Shown in pieces: positions 20,233-30,461 of a DNA stretch of 64,000 nucleotides. The stretch covers positions 4,216,001 through 4,280,000 of the forward strand of contig CP094243.1 of the NCBI GenBank assembly GCA_022749655.1, given 5' to 3'. The notes under the pieces were generated by a model, which was given only the letters and a program-made list of their open reading frames with translations, did not search any database and was not told where the DNA came from. This DNA is from Xanthomonas phaseoli pv. phaseoli (lineage in GTDB: Bacteria > Pseudomonadota > Gammaproteobacteria > Xanthomonadales > Xanthomonadaceae). Made by a program: the position numbers and the translations under genes. Every line of letters starts with the position of its first letter. The stretch's first letter is position 1.

Positions 20233-21518
20233 GTGCGAAAGAAATGGATCTTCACCTCGTTTATCAAAGCTGCTCTAGGGTTGACATCGCTCACCGTTGC
20301 ATCGTTTTGCTGGTCGCAGGAAAGCTCTGTGGTGCTCAATCCCAAGTTGGATTCGGCAGATGCGGCACTGATGTCTGGAAACACCTCGGCGCTCGACTCG
20401 ATGCTATCGGCCAAGCCCGGCAATGAGGCCTACGTCGAACTGCTCGAGGCTTACAAAGCCAGGATAAGTAGTGATACTCAAGGCTCCAACACGCACGCAA
20501 AGCGCTGCGCCGATCTTGCCAAGAAATCGCTTGATGCAAGCTACGACATCAACTTCCGATGCAAGAGCTTGCTCGCCGGGAACGCATTGATTGATGGCGA
20601 CTACCCGCACTTTTCCCGCTTGGTTCATTCCGCAACGAGCGATGTCGAACCGTTCGTGCGGCAGAGCGTTGCGGCACTTGTTCCCAGTCAATACACAAGC
20701 GATGTGCGAGTTCTCGCACCTCCAGCCGTTTCCGTGCCTATCATCCGGGACAAGAGCCCGAGGTTCTCGACTGCTCCCGGGACCCACGTCAACCCGAGGA
20801 TCTTCAAGCGCAGTGAAGCGCCTGAAAACGCGGCGGCAATGAGGGTGGAGCCTTTTCGCGTCAACGCGCGCGTTAACGGCACCGATGCGACGTTCGCATT
20901 TGACACCGGCGGGTCCGCGACAGTCATCGGGGAGCCACTGCTCGCGCCCTTGGGCTCTCACGGGGAAGTGGCGCCGGAAACATCGAATACAATCTACTCT
21001 TTGAAAAGCGAAGCGTTCAGGTGTTCTTCGCACATATCAATAGCTTTCACATCGAGGGATTCGACGCTTCGGACATCACCGTTCTCGTTAGTGAGGATCC
21101 CAGCGTAGAGAACGTGATAGGCATTGACCTCATCCGAGGGATGGGCAAGGTTAGGCTGTCGGCTTCAACGCTTACCCTTGGCGACACGACCCAATGCAGC
21201 GGAGATCTGCTGCTTGCCTCCCATTTGTTTGCCTCTCGCAAGTTCGTGATGGGCCTGATTGAGATCGATGGAACGAGGGTCTTGGCCGACATCGACACTG
21301 GCAATGGAGAGACACTGGTGACCTACGCGCCTGAAGGATCTGAGGGCGCCGCCCAGCTTCGCCTGCTGGGATTGCCGTCGAAAACATACACGAGCACCTC
21401 CAAGGGAAGCGATATTGGCTCGTCCTACAACTTGGGCGCCGGCATCTTGGATTCCTTCGACATGGTGCTTGATGCTTCGAAGGGCGATTTCTGCTTGGTC
21501 GAGCCGCGAGCTCCATAG
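20233..21518 (+). CDS. Exported retropepsin-like aspartyl protease, frameshifted
   Basis: The start is a GTG giving VRKKWIFTSFIKAALG; an in-frame ATG 39 bases upstream is less likely. The N-terminal 35 residues are a signal peptide ending near CWSQE. A helical region of about 120 residues follows. The protease-like domain has FAFDTGGSATVIG, the clan AA Asp-Thr-Gly motif, and a second LADIDTGNGETLV, so one chain seems to hold two Asp-Thr-Gly lobes or a duplicated domain. The frame changes near 21015 (TIYS should continue LFEKRSVQVFFAHI). The full product would be about 428 residues. It may be periplasmic; its substrate is unknown. Confidence 0.72.
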
Positions 21519-22050
21519 AAGCCAGCGGCGAGGATGCAAAGCGTCTCACTTTTAGTTTAACTGACTCGGCCAAGAGGTCCAGCTGCGGGTCCTGTTGCTT
21601 GGACCGCGGCCACCGAGGACAGGTAAAAGCTGATCGGAGCACTCAACCGCTATCAGACGAGAGCTCGCTTATGAGTGGCTGAAAGTCAGCGCCCCCAGCG
21701 CCTCCGACAGCCTGGGCCACGCGTCTGCACATCAATAAGTGGCCTTTTCGGGTGTGACAGACGCGACCACGTCGCAACAGAGCCGCTCCAAGCTTATTTT
21801 TCGCATTACGATTTTTATTCGCCGTTCACCTTCGGACAACGAGAGAGGGCCACTTTGTTAGGCTATTCTAGTTAAACAGTACACGAATGACTCCGGAGAA
21901 TTCTCTCCTTCCGGCTCGTAACCCCATGATCCATAGAGGCGCGCCCAGCATCTAAGGCACGGAATATTCGAGTTTCGCGAGCGCTTAGAACGACCTCCGC
22001 GAGCAATGCCTAAGGCGAGAAAGAAAACGGGGCAAATTCATTGACGATTT
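21519..22050. other. Gene-free stretch upstream of the second integrase
   Basis: About 530 bases, less G+C-rich towards the right. It holds a short palindrome (tccggagaattctctcc, about 21892-21908) but no gene that I can support. As it precedes a recombinase gene it could hold an old attachment site; I find no tRNA-like sequence here. Confidence 0.4.
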
Positions 22051-23488
22051 TTGAGGGCGGCCTATGACTACTTCCATTGGAACAATGGAAGCAACGAGAT
22101 GCCCACCCCCGCTCAACAACACCTTCAAAACTACTTGGCCAGCAATGGCGACACCCTCAGCCTGCGGAACGTCAGGATCGGCCGAATCCGTATCGATGAG
22201 CTCGTGATTACCGGTCGCGAGGCAGCCATCCACGCTCAGGAAATCCTCAACGCGGCTTACGACCGCACCCAACGCACTCGTGCCCGCAAGGACGGCACAC
22301 GCTACCCAGAGCCATTGCCGGTTGGAACCCCAGCCCGCTTGCTCTCGGTGGAAATCGACGACTACATGAAAGACCGGGACCGCCGCTGCCTGGCCCGCGA
22401 CACCATCGACTCCACTGCTCGCACGCTGCGCCTGCTTCAAATGAGCTGCGGCGACATCCCCGTGTCCCGCATCGACCATGCCCATATCTACCGACTCTGG
22501 GACTTGATGCGTTGGGCGCCACCGCTGCTGCTGTCCGACCCGATGTATCGCACCTTCACCTTCGAACAAGCCGTGGCACGCGGCAAAGAGCTGTGCGTCG
22601 AGCCTCCCGCGCCCGCCACCCTGGAGAAGCACCGCCGCTTCCTCGTGTCCTTCTTCAACCAGCTGGTCAAAACGAAGGCAATCCCGGCCTCCCCATGGAC
22701 GCCTTTGGCGAGATCAAGAAGGACTTGGCTGTGGACCCGAACAAGCCCGAGCGCCTGTTTGACGAAGCGGACCTTCAGCGCATCTTCGCGCCAGAGACCT
22801 TCGTTCCTTGGGCAATGAAGTATCCGCACCGCTGGTGGATCCCCATGATAGGCCTCTACACCGGTGCCCGCATCAACGAGGTCTGCCAGCTCAAGCTGGC
22901 CGACATCGCTCAAGAAAGCGGCGTGTGGTGCATCCGCATCCAGAAGACCATCGATCCAGACCTTGCCCACAAAAACCGTGGCCGAAGCCGTCAAAGCCTT
23001 AAAGGAAAAGCAGCGGTTCGGACCCTACCCATTCCCCAGCCGCTGCTGGATGCAGGCTTCCTAAACTTCATAGAGGACATGCGGGAATGCGGGCATCCAC
23101 GGCTTTTCCCGCACCTGTCGGCCGGCGTGAACCGGGAAACCGGGGAAACCAACGCTCGTTACAGCCAGAACGCGCTCAGTCAGTTCAGCGCCTACATGAA
23201 GACCTTGGGATTCCCTAAGGGGTTGGATTCCATGCGTTTCGCCACACCATCGCCACGGAGCTCCACCACCAGAACGTGGCGGACGAGGACATCGCGTTGG
23301 TCACCGGGCACTCGGTCAGCAAGAAGGTGCCGGTGTTGCACGAGGCCTACTTCCATAAGAAGCCGGCCCTAGCCAGGGCAAAGCAGATCCGAGTGCTGGA
23401 GCAGTATCGGCCCGCGGTTGCACTACCTCTCTATAAGAAGGGGCAGTTTTCGGAGCAGCTGCGGGACCCCAAGAAGTTCTATCCTTGA
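22051..23488 (+). CDS. Second tyrosine recombinase, twice frameshifted
   Basis: This is a second phage-type integrase inside the island. The N-terminal part has LLSVEIDDYMKDRDRR, then a core-binding helix region. The catalytic part shows Arg I in GLYTGARINEVCQL, KGKAAVRTLPIP, FRHTIATEL (His of box II), GHSVSKKVPVLHEAYFHK with the likely catalytic Tyr. The frame breaks near 22695 (KAIP should continue GLPMDAFGEIKK) and near 23240 (before FRHTIATEL). The reconstructed length is about 478 residues. The start is not certain; ATGs at 22051 and 22099 are both possible. It resembles the first integrase around the Arg I box, so it may mark a nested or former second element. Confidence 0.82.
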
Positions 23489-23703
23489 CACGTCAGCGCT
23501 GGATGGGCAGAAGTATAGTGATCTTGCTCAGCTCAACACTGAAGCCCCCTCTCGAGTGGCGCGGCAGTGAAGTGGTAGGGCGCTCTAGCCCCCAACAAAC
23601 GATTTCGCTCATTCCACTCAAAAGATTGAAAGTGTCTATACAGCCAGGCAAGGCCAAATCCTGAGCTCATAGTCAGCTATGAGCTCAGGAACTACGCGGG
23701 CGC

Positions 23704-25345
23704 TTACATCACGTCCGAAAAGCTTGCTGCTGCGGGCGCATCACCGTTGGCACTACTGCTACTCGAAGACGAGGTGCTTGGCTTGGTGCAAGTCACCGTT
23801 GAGTCAACCGGTGTGGTCTTCACTCCATCTGCGTCATAGAGCGTAGTGCGGACACCGATTACCCTTGTGGGTGTGTTCTTAGATGAGTTGCAACCGAAAG
23901 TCCAGCTGAAACCTCCATCGACTACATTCATGGCTACACCCTTTGAACCGTTGCAGGTGCCCGGCGGGCAGCTCGTTATCTCCACATCTCCGAGCACTGT
24001 TCCCTGAGGAAATCCCTGAGTTTTAACGAGGACAGTGACTTTGGTGCCGTGATTGCCTGAAGCATTAGCTATCGACAGCGTTTTAAAGGGCTGGCATGGC
24101 TTACCCTCGCGATGGAGACGATATCCTTTCTCGATGCCCTTCATCGCCGCCTCTTGGAAGACCGGATCTGCCAAAGCGGCTGCGTCGGTTGGGTTGGTAT
24201 GGAAGCCGGTCTCCAGAAGAATAGCGCTCATCTGCGCCTCACCGTTCTCCACCAGGCCCGATTGACGGGCATAGGAATCGAAGACATACGTTTTGTAAGC
24301 TTCTTGCGCTTGGACGATTTCCTTTGCGTAGCAGATGATGCTGTTTCCCAACGCTACATCTTGCGTTCGCCCGTTGTAAGCAAAGGCGCGAAATCCGCGG
24401 GCGGTCGTGCTGGTTGCAGCATTGGTGTGAATGCTGATGATGGCATCAGCGCCAAGGAAGTTTGCAAACCTCGGACGTGAGTATTGATCAGACTTCTCAT
24501 CCCGGTCGGATGCCGTCGTTGAACCACGAGCATCCCAAATCTCTGGCTTCTCAGGATATCGGGCCTCTAGGTTGTAGCGGGCCGCCATCTCCCACCACCC
24601 GGCAACAAGCCCATCATTGTTAGGAAAATTCGTTGTGGACTGTGAACGCGCCTGCTCTGCCTTGACTTTGCTTCGGTCGACCAACGCTGTGGCGAGGTGT
24701 GCGGCTTGATATGAGGTCAGGCGGTCTTCTTGAACATTATTGACGGGATCGCGTTGGAAGCTCCACGCGTATCGGCCGCCGCTGCTAGAGCTTCCGATAC
24801 CCGTGTCCGGCGGAAACCACCACGATTTTCTGCTCGTCTGCGGCAGCCCTCTTCGGGGCGGAAATCCGAGGACCTAGGGACTCATCCGGGTATGCAGCTT
24901 CCTTGCTGACTCCGTTGAACTTGGTTAGGTAGCCGGCGATGTAGATCTCCCCGTCGAACTCCGTGAACAGAGCCTGCGCCAACGCGTCGAGCGCCTGCTC
25001 GGCTTCCAGTGCCAGTGAGTCTCCAGCGCGAATCGTCCGTCCTGCAACATCAAGGATGAGCATGTCGTCCTGTGGACTGATGTAGGCCCGAACACCCGTA
25101 TACCCATGCTTGCGAAGCACGGCCATGATCGGGGCCGAGAGCCTGACCGTTGCGGCGTTCAGCTTCGCACCGAGCTGCTGCTTCCGGGCAGCAGAGAGGT
25201 CGCGAACATGCGACTGTTGCAGGTAAGCACGGTGGGGGTCGAACTCTTTATCCGCAGCCTTCTGAGCCAAGGCTTGGCTGGATGGGATGAGTAGAACTCC
25301 AAGTGCAACCGTCGATACGAATGATGCTATAGCGCGAGGTTCCAT
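23704..25345 (-). CDS. Secreted N-acetylmuramoyl-L-alanine amidase (amidase_3), frameshifted
   Basis: The enzyme would cut the amide bond between muramic acid and the stem peptide of peptidoglycan. The start is MEPRAIASFVSTVALG with a signal peptide ending near SQALAQ. A roughly 150-residue N-terminal region includes a segment like an OmpA-type or sporulation-related domain (GDSLALEAEQALDALAQ, IYIAGYLTKFNG). The catalytic domain has VVVSAGHG (first zinc His), AIISIHTNA (second His) and AILLETGFHTNPTDAAAL (catalytic Glu). A C-terminal domain of about 110 residues ends in a Ser-rich tail (SSSSSSSANGDAP). The frame breaks near 24790 (GHG should continue IGSSSSGGRYAW). Reconstructed length is about 545 residues. 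No holin or T6SS neighbours are seen. Confidence 0.83.
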
Positions 25346-25528
25346 GCAGAACATTCCCTGTCTGAGCTTTACAGCGTTAGCCCCCTGCACCTCCCTTCTA
25401 ACACCTAGCTATTTCTACTGCAACCGCGTCGCTGCTACTTGCATCGGGCGTAAGCGTCGTGGCCGGATGCTCAGACCTTGCCAACAGCCTCGAGGACCGC
25501 AGCAAGTGCACTTTCAGGGAACTCGGCC

Positions 25529-25831
25529 GTGAAGCGAAGGTTTCTGCTCGCATTGCCTGTCACTCTGGTCCTGAGTTCTTGCGGAAGTTCGAACTCGTGC
25601 CCGGACATGGCCAGCGAAGAACAGAAGGAGCTCGTCTACAGGTATGTTGAGCATTCGGATTACGCGCCGTTCCAAGGGATCTCACGGTCAGACGTCGTCT
25701 TCGACGACGCGGCCCGGCGATATGAGGAAAGCCCAAGGACATGGGGCATCCGTTTCAGCGTCAAAGAAAAATCGTTCATCGCCCTCATCGGTTGCGACAA
25801 GAGCGTAGAGCTGTCGATACCGAAGCAGTGA
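25529..25831 (+). CDS. Small predicted lipoprotein
   Basis: The start GTG (VKRRFLLALPVTLVLSSCG) gives a lipoprotein signal peptide with lipobox LSSC at about residue 16; aggga lies before it. The mature part is about 84 residues, acidic, with two further Cys (SCPDM, IGCDKS). An in-frame ATG at 25478 gives a longer N-terminus unlike a signal peptide. I do not recognise the family. It is divergent from the amidase gene; a periplasmic or outer-membrane partner for it is possible but only a guess. Confidence 0.6.
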   Translation: MKRRFLLALPVTLVLSSCGSSNSCPDMASEEQKELVYRYVEHSDYAPFQGISRSDVVFDDAARRYEESPRTWGIRFSVKEKSFIALIGCDKSVELSIPKQ

Positions 25832-25996
25832 TAGGCAAGGGGTCGGGGCATCGGCACCGTATCGATGCCCTGGCCTCATCCAGTTGCAAATGCAGATTTA
25901 TCCGTCTCCTACCGGCGCGACCTTCCTTGTCGTTAACGAGCACGGTTGGAACGGAACGCTGCTACCTTGGAGGTCAAGCCCAGAACCGATCATGTC
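25832..25996. other. Short gap between convergent genes
   Basis: About 165 bases between the lipoprotein gene and the 3' end of the last TerY-P operon gene. No gene and no clear hairpin with a T-run were seen. Confidence 0.3.
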
Positions 25997-26931
25997 CTAG
26001 AAGCGAAGTCGCGCCTTCTCTGCGTTAGTGCCCGCCGGGAGGCTTGCCTCGATAGCAGCGGCCCTGATCTCGGCCTTGAGCAGGGTGACGGTTTTTGCTG
26101 CGTCTTCTATGACGGCAAGTCGTGCCTTCAGCTCTTTGATTTCCTCCAGCGCCTCGCTTTCGTGCTGCGCGAGCAACGCTTCAAGCTGGGCCAGGAACTG
26201 GATGTAGAGGATGAGCAGGGCCGCCCGTAAGGCGGGGTTGGCCCAAGGCAGGCTGAAGGCCCACGGGATCGTCATCTCTTGCTCTTGCTGACCAAGCGCG
26301 GCAAACCCTCGCGCATCGACCTCCACCACCCTCGCCTGCTCCCTCAAGAACGCTTTGAGCATGGCCTTTGCCGACGAGGTGCGCTGTTCGAGATCAATCC
26401 AGGCGACGACCTCGCTGCCTTCCTCGTCAGTCAGCACGACCTTCACCTTGCCATGCTTGAGTTCCTGAAAGGTTGATCGAATCTCAGGGAGGGCTTTCGT
26501 TGCGCCCAGGATCTCGCCGTCCTTCCTTGATGTCCGCCAACCTCGGCCCGGGGCACGCCGTCCGCCCATTCCAGTAGGCGAACAAGGCTGATCGCAGCGA
26601 CCTTGCGAGACCGTCCAGGCGCCTCTTCCGGCACCAAGCGTCCGGAGGAACCATCCGCTCGGGCCAGTTCGTTGAACGCTTTGTGAGGCAACTTCAGCAG
26701 CCCAGCGCACTCCTCTGCGGTGTAGGGGATCGCGACACTGCGAACCTTCTTGCCCGACTGCTTCGCTGCAATCTCAGCGCGCTCGGCGGCTGCTTCCCGA
26801 TCTACCGTGTCTTTGAGCTTGGCCCATGACACGCCAAAGCCAGATCGGAACGTCTCATCGCTTCTTCCGTAGCTCTCTCTGTAGCGCTTGAGAAAAGCGG
26901 CCTCAACTTCTTTTAATGAATCAGCGGACAT
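25997..26931 (-). CDS. Hypothetical coiled-coil protein linked to the TerY-P operon, frameshifted
   Basis: The product starts MSADSLKEVEAAFLKRYR and carries an N-terminal helical region. A mid-part resembles a helix-turn-helix (YTAEECAGLLKLPHKAFNE, then VAAISLVRLLEWADGVPR). Later comes a strand-rich block (VKVVLTDEEGSEVVAWIDL). The C-terminus has a hydrophobic helix (PALRAALLILYIQFLAQLEA), then a coiled coil (HESEALEEIKELKARLAVIED). The frame changes near 26540, so the full length is about 311 residues. It follows the kinase gene by 40 bases on the same strand, so it is likely the last gene of that operon. A DNA-binding or KfrA-like role is possible; I could not confirm it. Confidence 0.62.
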
Positions 26932-26971
26932 CCGAATCCTCTTTAGCAGTCATTGACGACCAGCGTTGCCG

Positions 26972-28905
26972 TTACCCGCCAGCTGCTTTCGCGTCGGCCG
27001 CCGCCTGTGAATACAGCCGTGTCGCCTCTTGCATGGCGCTTTCCAACGTTTGGCGTCTTGTCAGAGCCGCCTGCCTGAGTTGGAGAACAGTCATGCGGCC
27101 AGTAGTGAGCTCTGCTTCCAGCTGAGAGCGCCTCGACATGATGGTTCGATCCAGGTCGGCAACCTGCCGCGGATCAATCGCCGCCGCAGGATTGAAGCGG
27201 AACTGTCCTTCAAGCTTCTGACGCCACTTGAGAAGCCTGTCGGTAAGGGCCGGGCCAAATCCTGGGACCTGCAAGACTTTGCTTCGCACTACATCGGCCG
27301 CAGTCTCTACACCAAATGATTCCAGCATTGCCTTTTTTGCGGCGCCTACCCCGGGAATCTTGGCCTTCTCGATCTCAAACTGATCGAGGTAAGCATTGAG
27401 AGCATGCTGCTGCCGGTTGTTCATCAGGCCTTTGTAGCGTCTCTCGCGTTCTGCTGAGAGACCTAACAGCTCGTCTCGCAGAGGCCTGAGCTGTTGTTGC
27501 TTGAGTTGGAGCTGTGTATTGGATTGTTCTTGAGTCCAACGAGCCTTGAGCCCCTCGTAATGAGCCTTGGCTTGGTGATATCGAGCGGTGATAGGGGTGA
27601 CATCGGCTCGCCCCCTGCTGTTGACCCACGCCCCCATACCGAAGCCCAGGCCTGCCCAGAGAAGAAATGCGGGCGCATTGAGCACGACTCCGAGCACCAG
27701 GATCGCAAGTCCGACCGCCCATCCCATGTTTCGCCACACTCGCCGGCGTTGCCCCACGGCAGCCACCGACTGGGAGGCTGGAACCACAGTCGGCTGGGGA
27801 ATCGCCGGCAGCGGAGGCAAGGTGGCAGAAATGATGTCGCGCCAGACCGACTCCAGATTGAACTGCCCGGGTCCCAGCTTTTTGATGACCGCTGCGGCGG
27901 TGCCGCCGAACAAAGCAATGCCAGCGCGCTCAATCGGGCACCACGGGCACGAGCCGTAGCCGCCGAAATAGAAGTGAGAGGAACGTTGAGAGCATCGAAC
28001 AAAACCACTCTCAAGCTTTGTGAGCGCTTGAACCCACTCCTGAGCAGTAGGCCTTCCATTCGGCTTTGCTCCCCCACTACCGAATGCACGCTCCCACAGC
28101 CCCGCAACCTCGGGCGAGGCCGCTGCAGCCGGCGGAGTCAGTGGTGGTGGCTGCATCTTCATCGCAGCCGCGTTTGATGAGTAGGCGTAGCGGAACTCGG
28201 GGATGGCCTTCTCAATCGGCATCTCGCCAGAGCCACTGTAACGGCCGGCAAAAGGATGCCGGCCATTCATGAGCATCTGGAAGATTAGGACCGCGAGTCC
28301 GAAGTTGTCATGGTTGGCTGTGCGCGTAACTTGCTTGAACGCTTTCCCTTGGAGCTCGGGAGGCGTGAAGTCTTGGACACCTACCTCGCAGAGAAACGTG
28401 CGCCCCTGGTGGGACACTTGGAAGCTATCGGTATCGATGAGTCGGACAGTAGCGTCCGGGGAGATCCGGACCCCGCCATGGTTCACATCCCCGACGAGGT
28501 GCCCCGCCTGATGCAGGACTGCGAACGCCCGTGCCGTATTGAGCGCTGCACGGACAACCATCCGCCAATCGGCTTGCGGAAAATCAGCCAGGCGGCTCTT
28601 GGGACTGTAGAGGCGATGGATGTCCTTCGAGTCTCGAAGGTTTGCCATCACAAATCCGGTTACCTTGCCGTCCGATTGGCGAAGGACTTCCAATGGCCAA
28701 GCGGTCAGCTGGTCCAAGGCAGGCGTCCGGAGCGCCGCCATAGCTAAAAGCTTGTCCGACCGCTCGGTGCTTGCGGGGGTCAGGTAAACCTTTGCTGCGG
28801 CTTCAGGCCTTCCCTCAACCTCATAGACCGCTCCCTCGCCCCCTTACCGAGCAGCTTTCCTAAGCGGACAGGGCCAGATTTTCCAACGTGAACTTGGCTT
28901 GCCAC
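26972..28905 (-). CDS. TerY-P system protein kinase with helix-hairpin-helix motifs, frameshifted
   Basis: The true start is a GTG at 28905 that abuts the phosphatase stop, giving VASQVHVGKSGPVRLGK. The P-loop GKLLGKGGEGAVYEV is recovered only after restoring one G near 28841 (five G where six are needed). Lys is in AAAKVYL, the catalytic loop reads GDVNHGGV, and the DFG site reads LIDTDSFQ. A Cys-x17-Cys-Pro-Trp-Cys zinc-ribbon-like segment (about residue 310), a membrane helix pair (WAVGLAILVLGVVLNAPAFL), a coiled coil, and two helix-hairpin-helix units (IPGVGAAKKAML, VPGFGPALTDRL) follow. This is the kinase of the TerY-P triad, joining phosphorylation with DNA binding. The usual metal-binding Asn of the catalytic loop appears replaced by Gly. 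Confidence 0.88.
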
Positions 28906-29721
28906 TTAAGCACTCTCTTCGACCACGGCAGATGTGGAGACCGGCGGCTTGGCTAGGCGACTGGCCAACAAGAGAGTCTTGTCGTCGTCCGTGCGGTCAC
29001 AAATCACTGGTGATGAGAGGTATGCCTCAAGCTTGGCGGACATCTCTTCATTGAAGCCGCTGCGCTCAAGCGCCCTTACAGGTTGGAACATCTGGTCAAA
29101 GAAGGGAGCGTGAACCGTCTGTGTTGCATAGTGCAGCACTAGCGCCTCAATGCCATCTGTAAAAGCTGCCACCTCATCCACGAATCCTGCTTGGCAAGAG
29201 AACTCAAAGTTCTCCACCGCGGCCGGGTCAGTTAAGAACACCGTAGTGTTGATGTATTCGCCGTGTTGAGGCCAGAACACATAGGCCCAGTCGTCTCCCC
29301 TGGGCCGGATGACAATGGCCCCATCACCGACCTGGAAGAAGCACGTATGCGTGGATGAAACAATGGCTGCAAGCAACGTGCACGCATACTCCCGCACGGG
29401 TAGATCATCCAGTTTAGCTCGCTCTGAGATTCGCTCAGCGGCATTCCTCAACCACCCGTTCGCGACCTCGCGGGTGATCTGTGAAAGATCCTTCCCGTCG
29501 TCAAAGAAGCTTCGAATGGAGTCCAGAATCTCGATTGTTGCCAGTTGCGACCCAGTGTCCGAGTGCGAGGCACTTCCTGCGCCGTCAGCTGCGACCAGCA
29601 CTATGGTCTGGTTGTCCTGTGTGAGATCCCAAGCATGTGCATCCTGACAGGGCGCCCCCGTCTTGAGGTGCGAAGCACCCAACGAAGACGCCGCCACCAT
29701 TCTCCACTCTTGAAGCTCCAT
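28906..29721 (-). CDS. PP2C-family protein phosphatase of the TerY-P triad
   Basis: The start [15 protein letters not shown] overlaps the TerY stop (TAATG), and the stop abuts the kinase start, so the three genes are translationally linked. Metal-binding PP2C motifs are all present: AADGAGSASHSD, FFQVGDGAIVI, AFTDGIEAL and DRTDDDKTLLL. The N-terminus GASHLKTGAPCQDAHA is also typical. At 271 residues it is complete and has no membrane segment. It is expected to reverse phosphorylation by the neighbouring kinase, with the vWA protein as scaffold or target. Confidence 0.92.
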   Translation of the reverse strand: MELQEWRMVAASSLGASHLKTGAPCQDAHAWDLTQDNQTIVLVAADGAGSASHSDTGSQLATIEILDSIRSFFDDGKDLSQITREVANGWLRNAAERISERAKLDDLPVREYACTLLAAIVSSTHTCFFQVGDGAIVIRPRGDDWAYVFWPQHGEYINTTVFLTDPAAVENFEFSCQAGFVDEVAAFTDGIEALVLHYATQTVHAPFFDQMFQPVRALERSGFNEEMSAKLEAYLSSPVICDRTDDDKTLLLASRLAKPPVSTSAVVEESA

Positions 29722-30397
29722 TACACGGTGGCCCAACCATCAGGTGCGGTCGGGTTCGAGAGCGGCACTGCATCCCCAGGCGTTGAACGGGACACCGCGC
29801 TCATGGAGTTGGACAGCCAGCGGAACAACTCTTTGAACTGAAGTCCCTTGAGGTGAAGAGGAGCGCGCGTGGAAATCTGGCTGAGAACGCTCATGTCGGC
29901 GCCTTGCACCCCGACGGCGAAGAACTGGAAATTCTTGGTTGCTTCGCCTTCTCTGACCAGCTGGGCGGCACGTGTCCAGTTGTCAGTGGGCGAACCGTCG
30001 GTGATTAGAAAAACCCAAGGGCGGTAGTAGGAGACACCATTGGCCTTGTAGATCTCCTTCCTCTGCCGAACCATCTCAAGGCCCTGCTCAATAGCGGACC
30101 CCATCGGTGTGTCGCCAGTGCACGTCAAGACGGGGGATAGAAGCTATCTGCGGTGACGAACTCGGTGACGGTTTGAACGGGTCCGAACGTCACGATAGCG
30201 ACTTCGACACGCTTGGCCGCCAAAGAGTCCGCGTTCAACTCCTCTTGAAACTGGAGCAGTCCCGCGTTGAGCTGTTCAATCGGTTGGCCATTCATCGATC
30301 CCGACGTGTCCAACAGCAGAAGGCAGGCGCAGCGATTTTCGGGGTTTTCGGCGAACGCACTGGCACCGAAGGGAACTTGCTCAAACTCGTTGGTCAT
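29721..30397 (-). CDS. terY: TerY-like von Willebrand factor A protein, frameshifted
   Basis: This is the first gene of the TerY-P operon. The metal-ion-dependent adhesion site is complete: [19 protein letters not shown], and [12 protein letters not shown]. The frame breaks near 30133, in a C run (FYPP should continue VLTCTGDTP); one missing C explains it. The reconstructed length is about 225 residues, usual for TerY. The start is [11 protein letters not shown], with ggagat ahead. TerY relatives occur in tellurite-resistance islands and, with PP2C and kinase partners, in an antiphage system. Confidence 0.88.
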
Positions 30398-30461
30398 GCT
30401 GGATCTCCTTGTCGTTGAGACGAGTCTACGGGGAAATCGTGGACTTGGCCGCAGGACCTTT

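Noticed and set aside
25997..26931. KfrA-like plasmid partition or nucleoid protein
   Set aside because: There is a coiled coil and a possible helix-turn-helix, but the order and sequence do not match KfrA closely; left as hypothetical.
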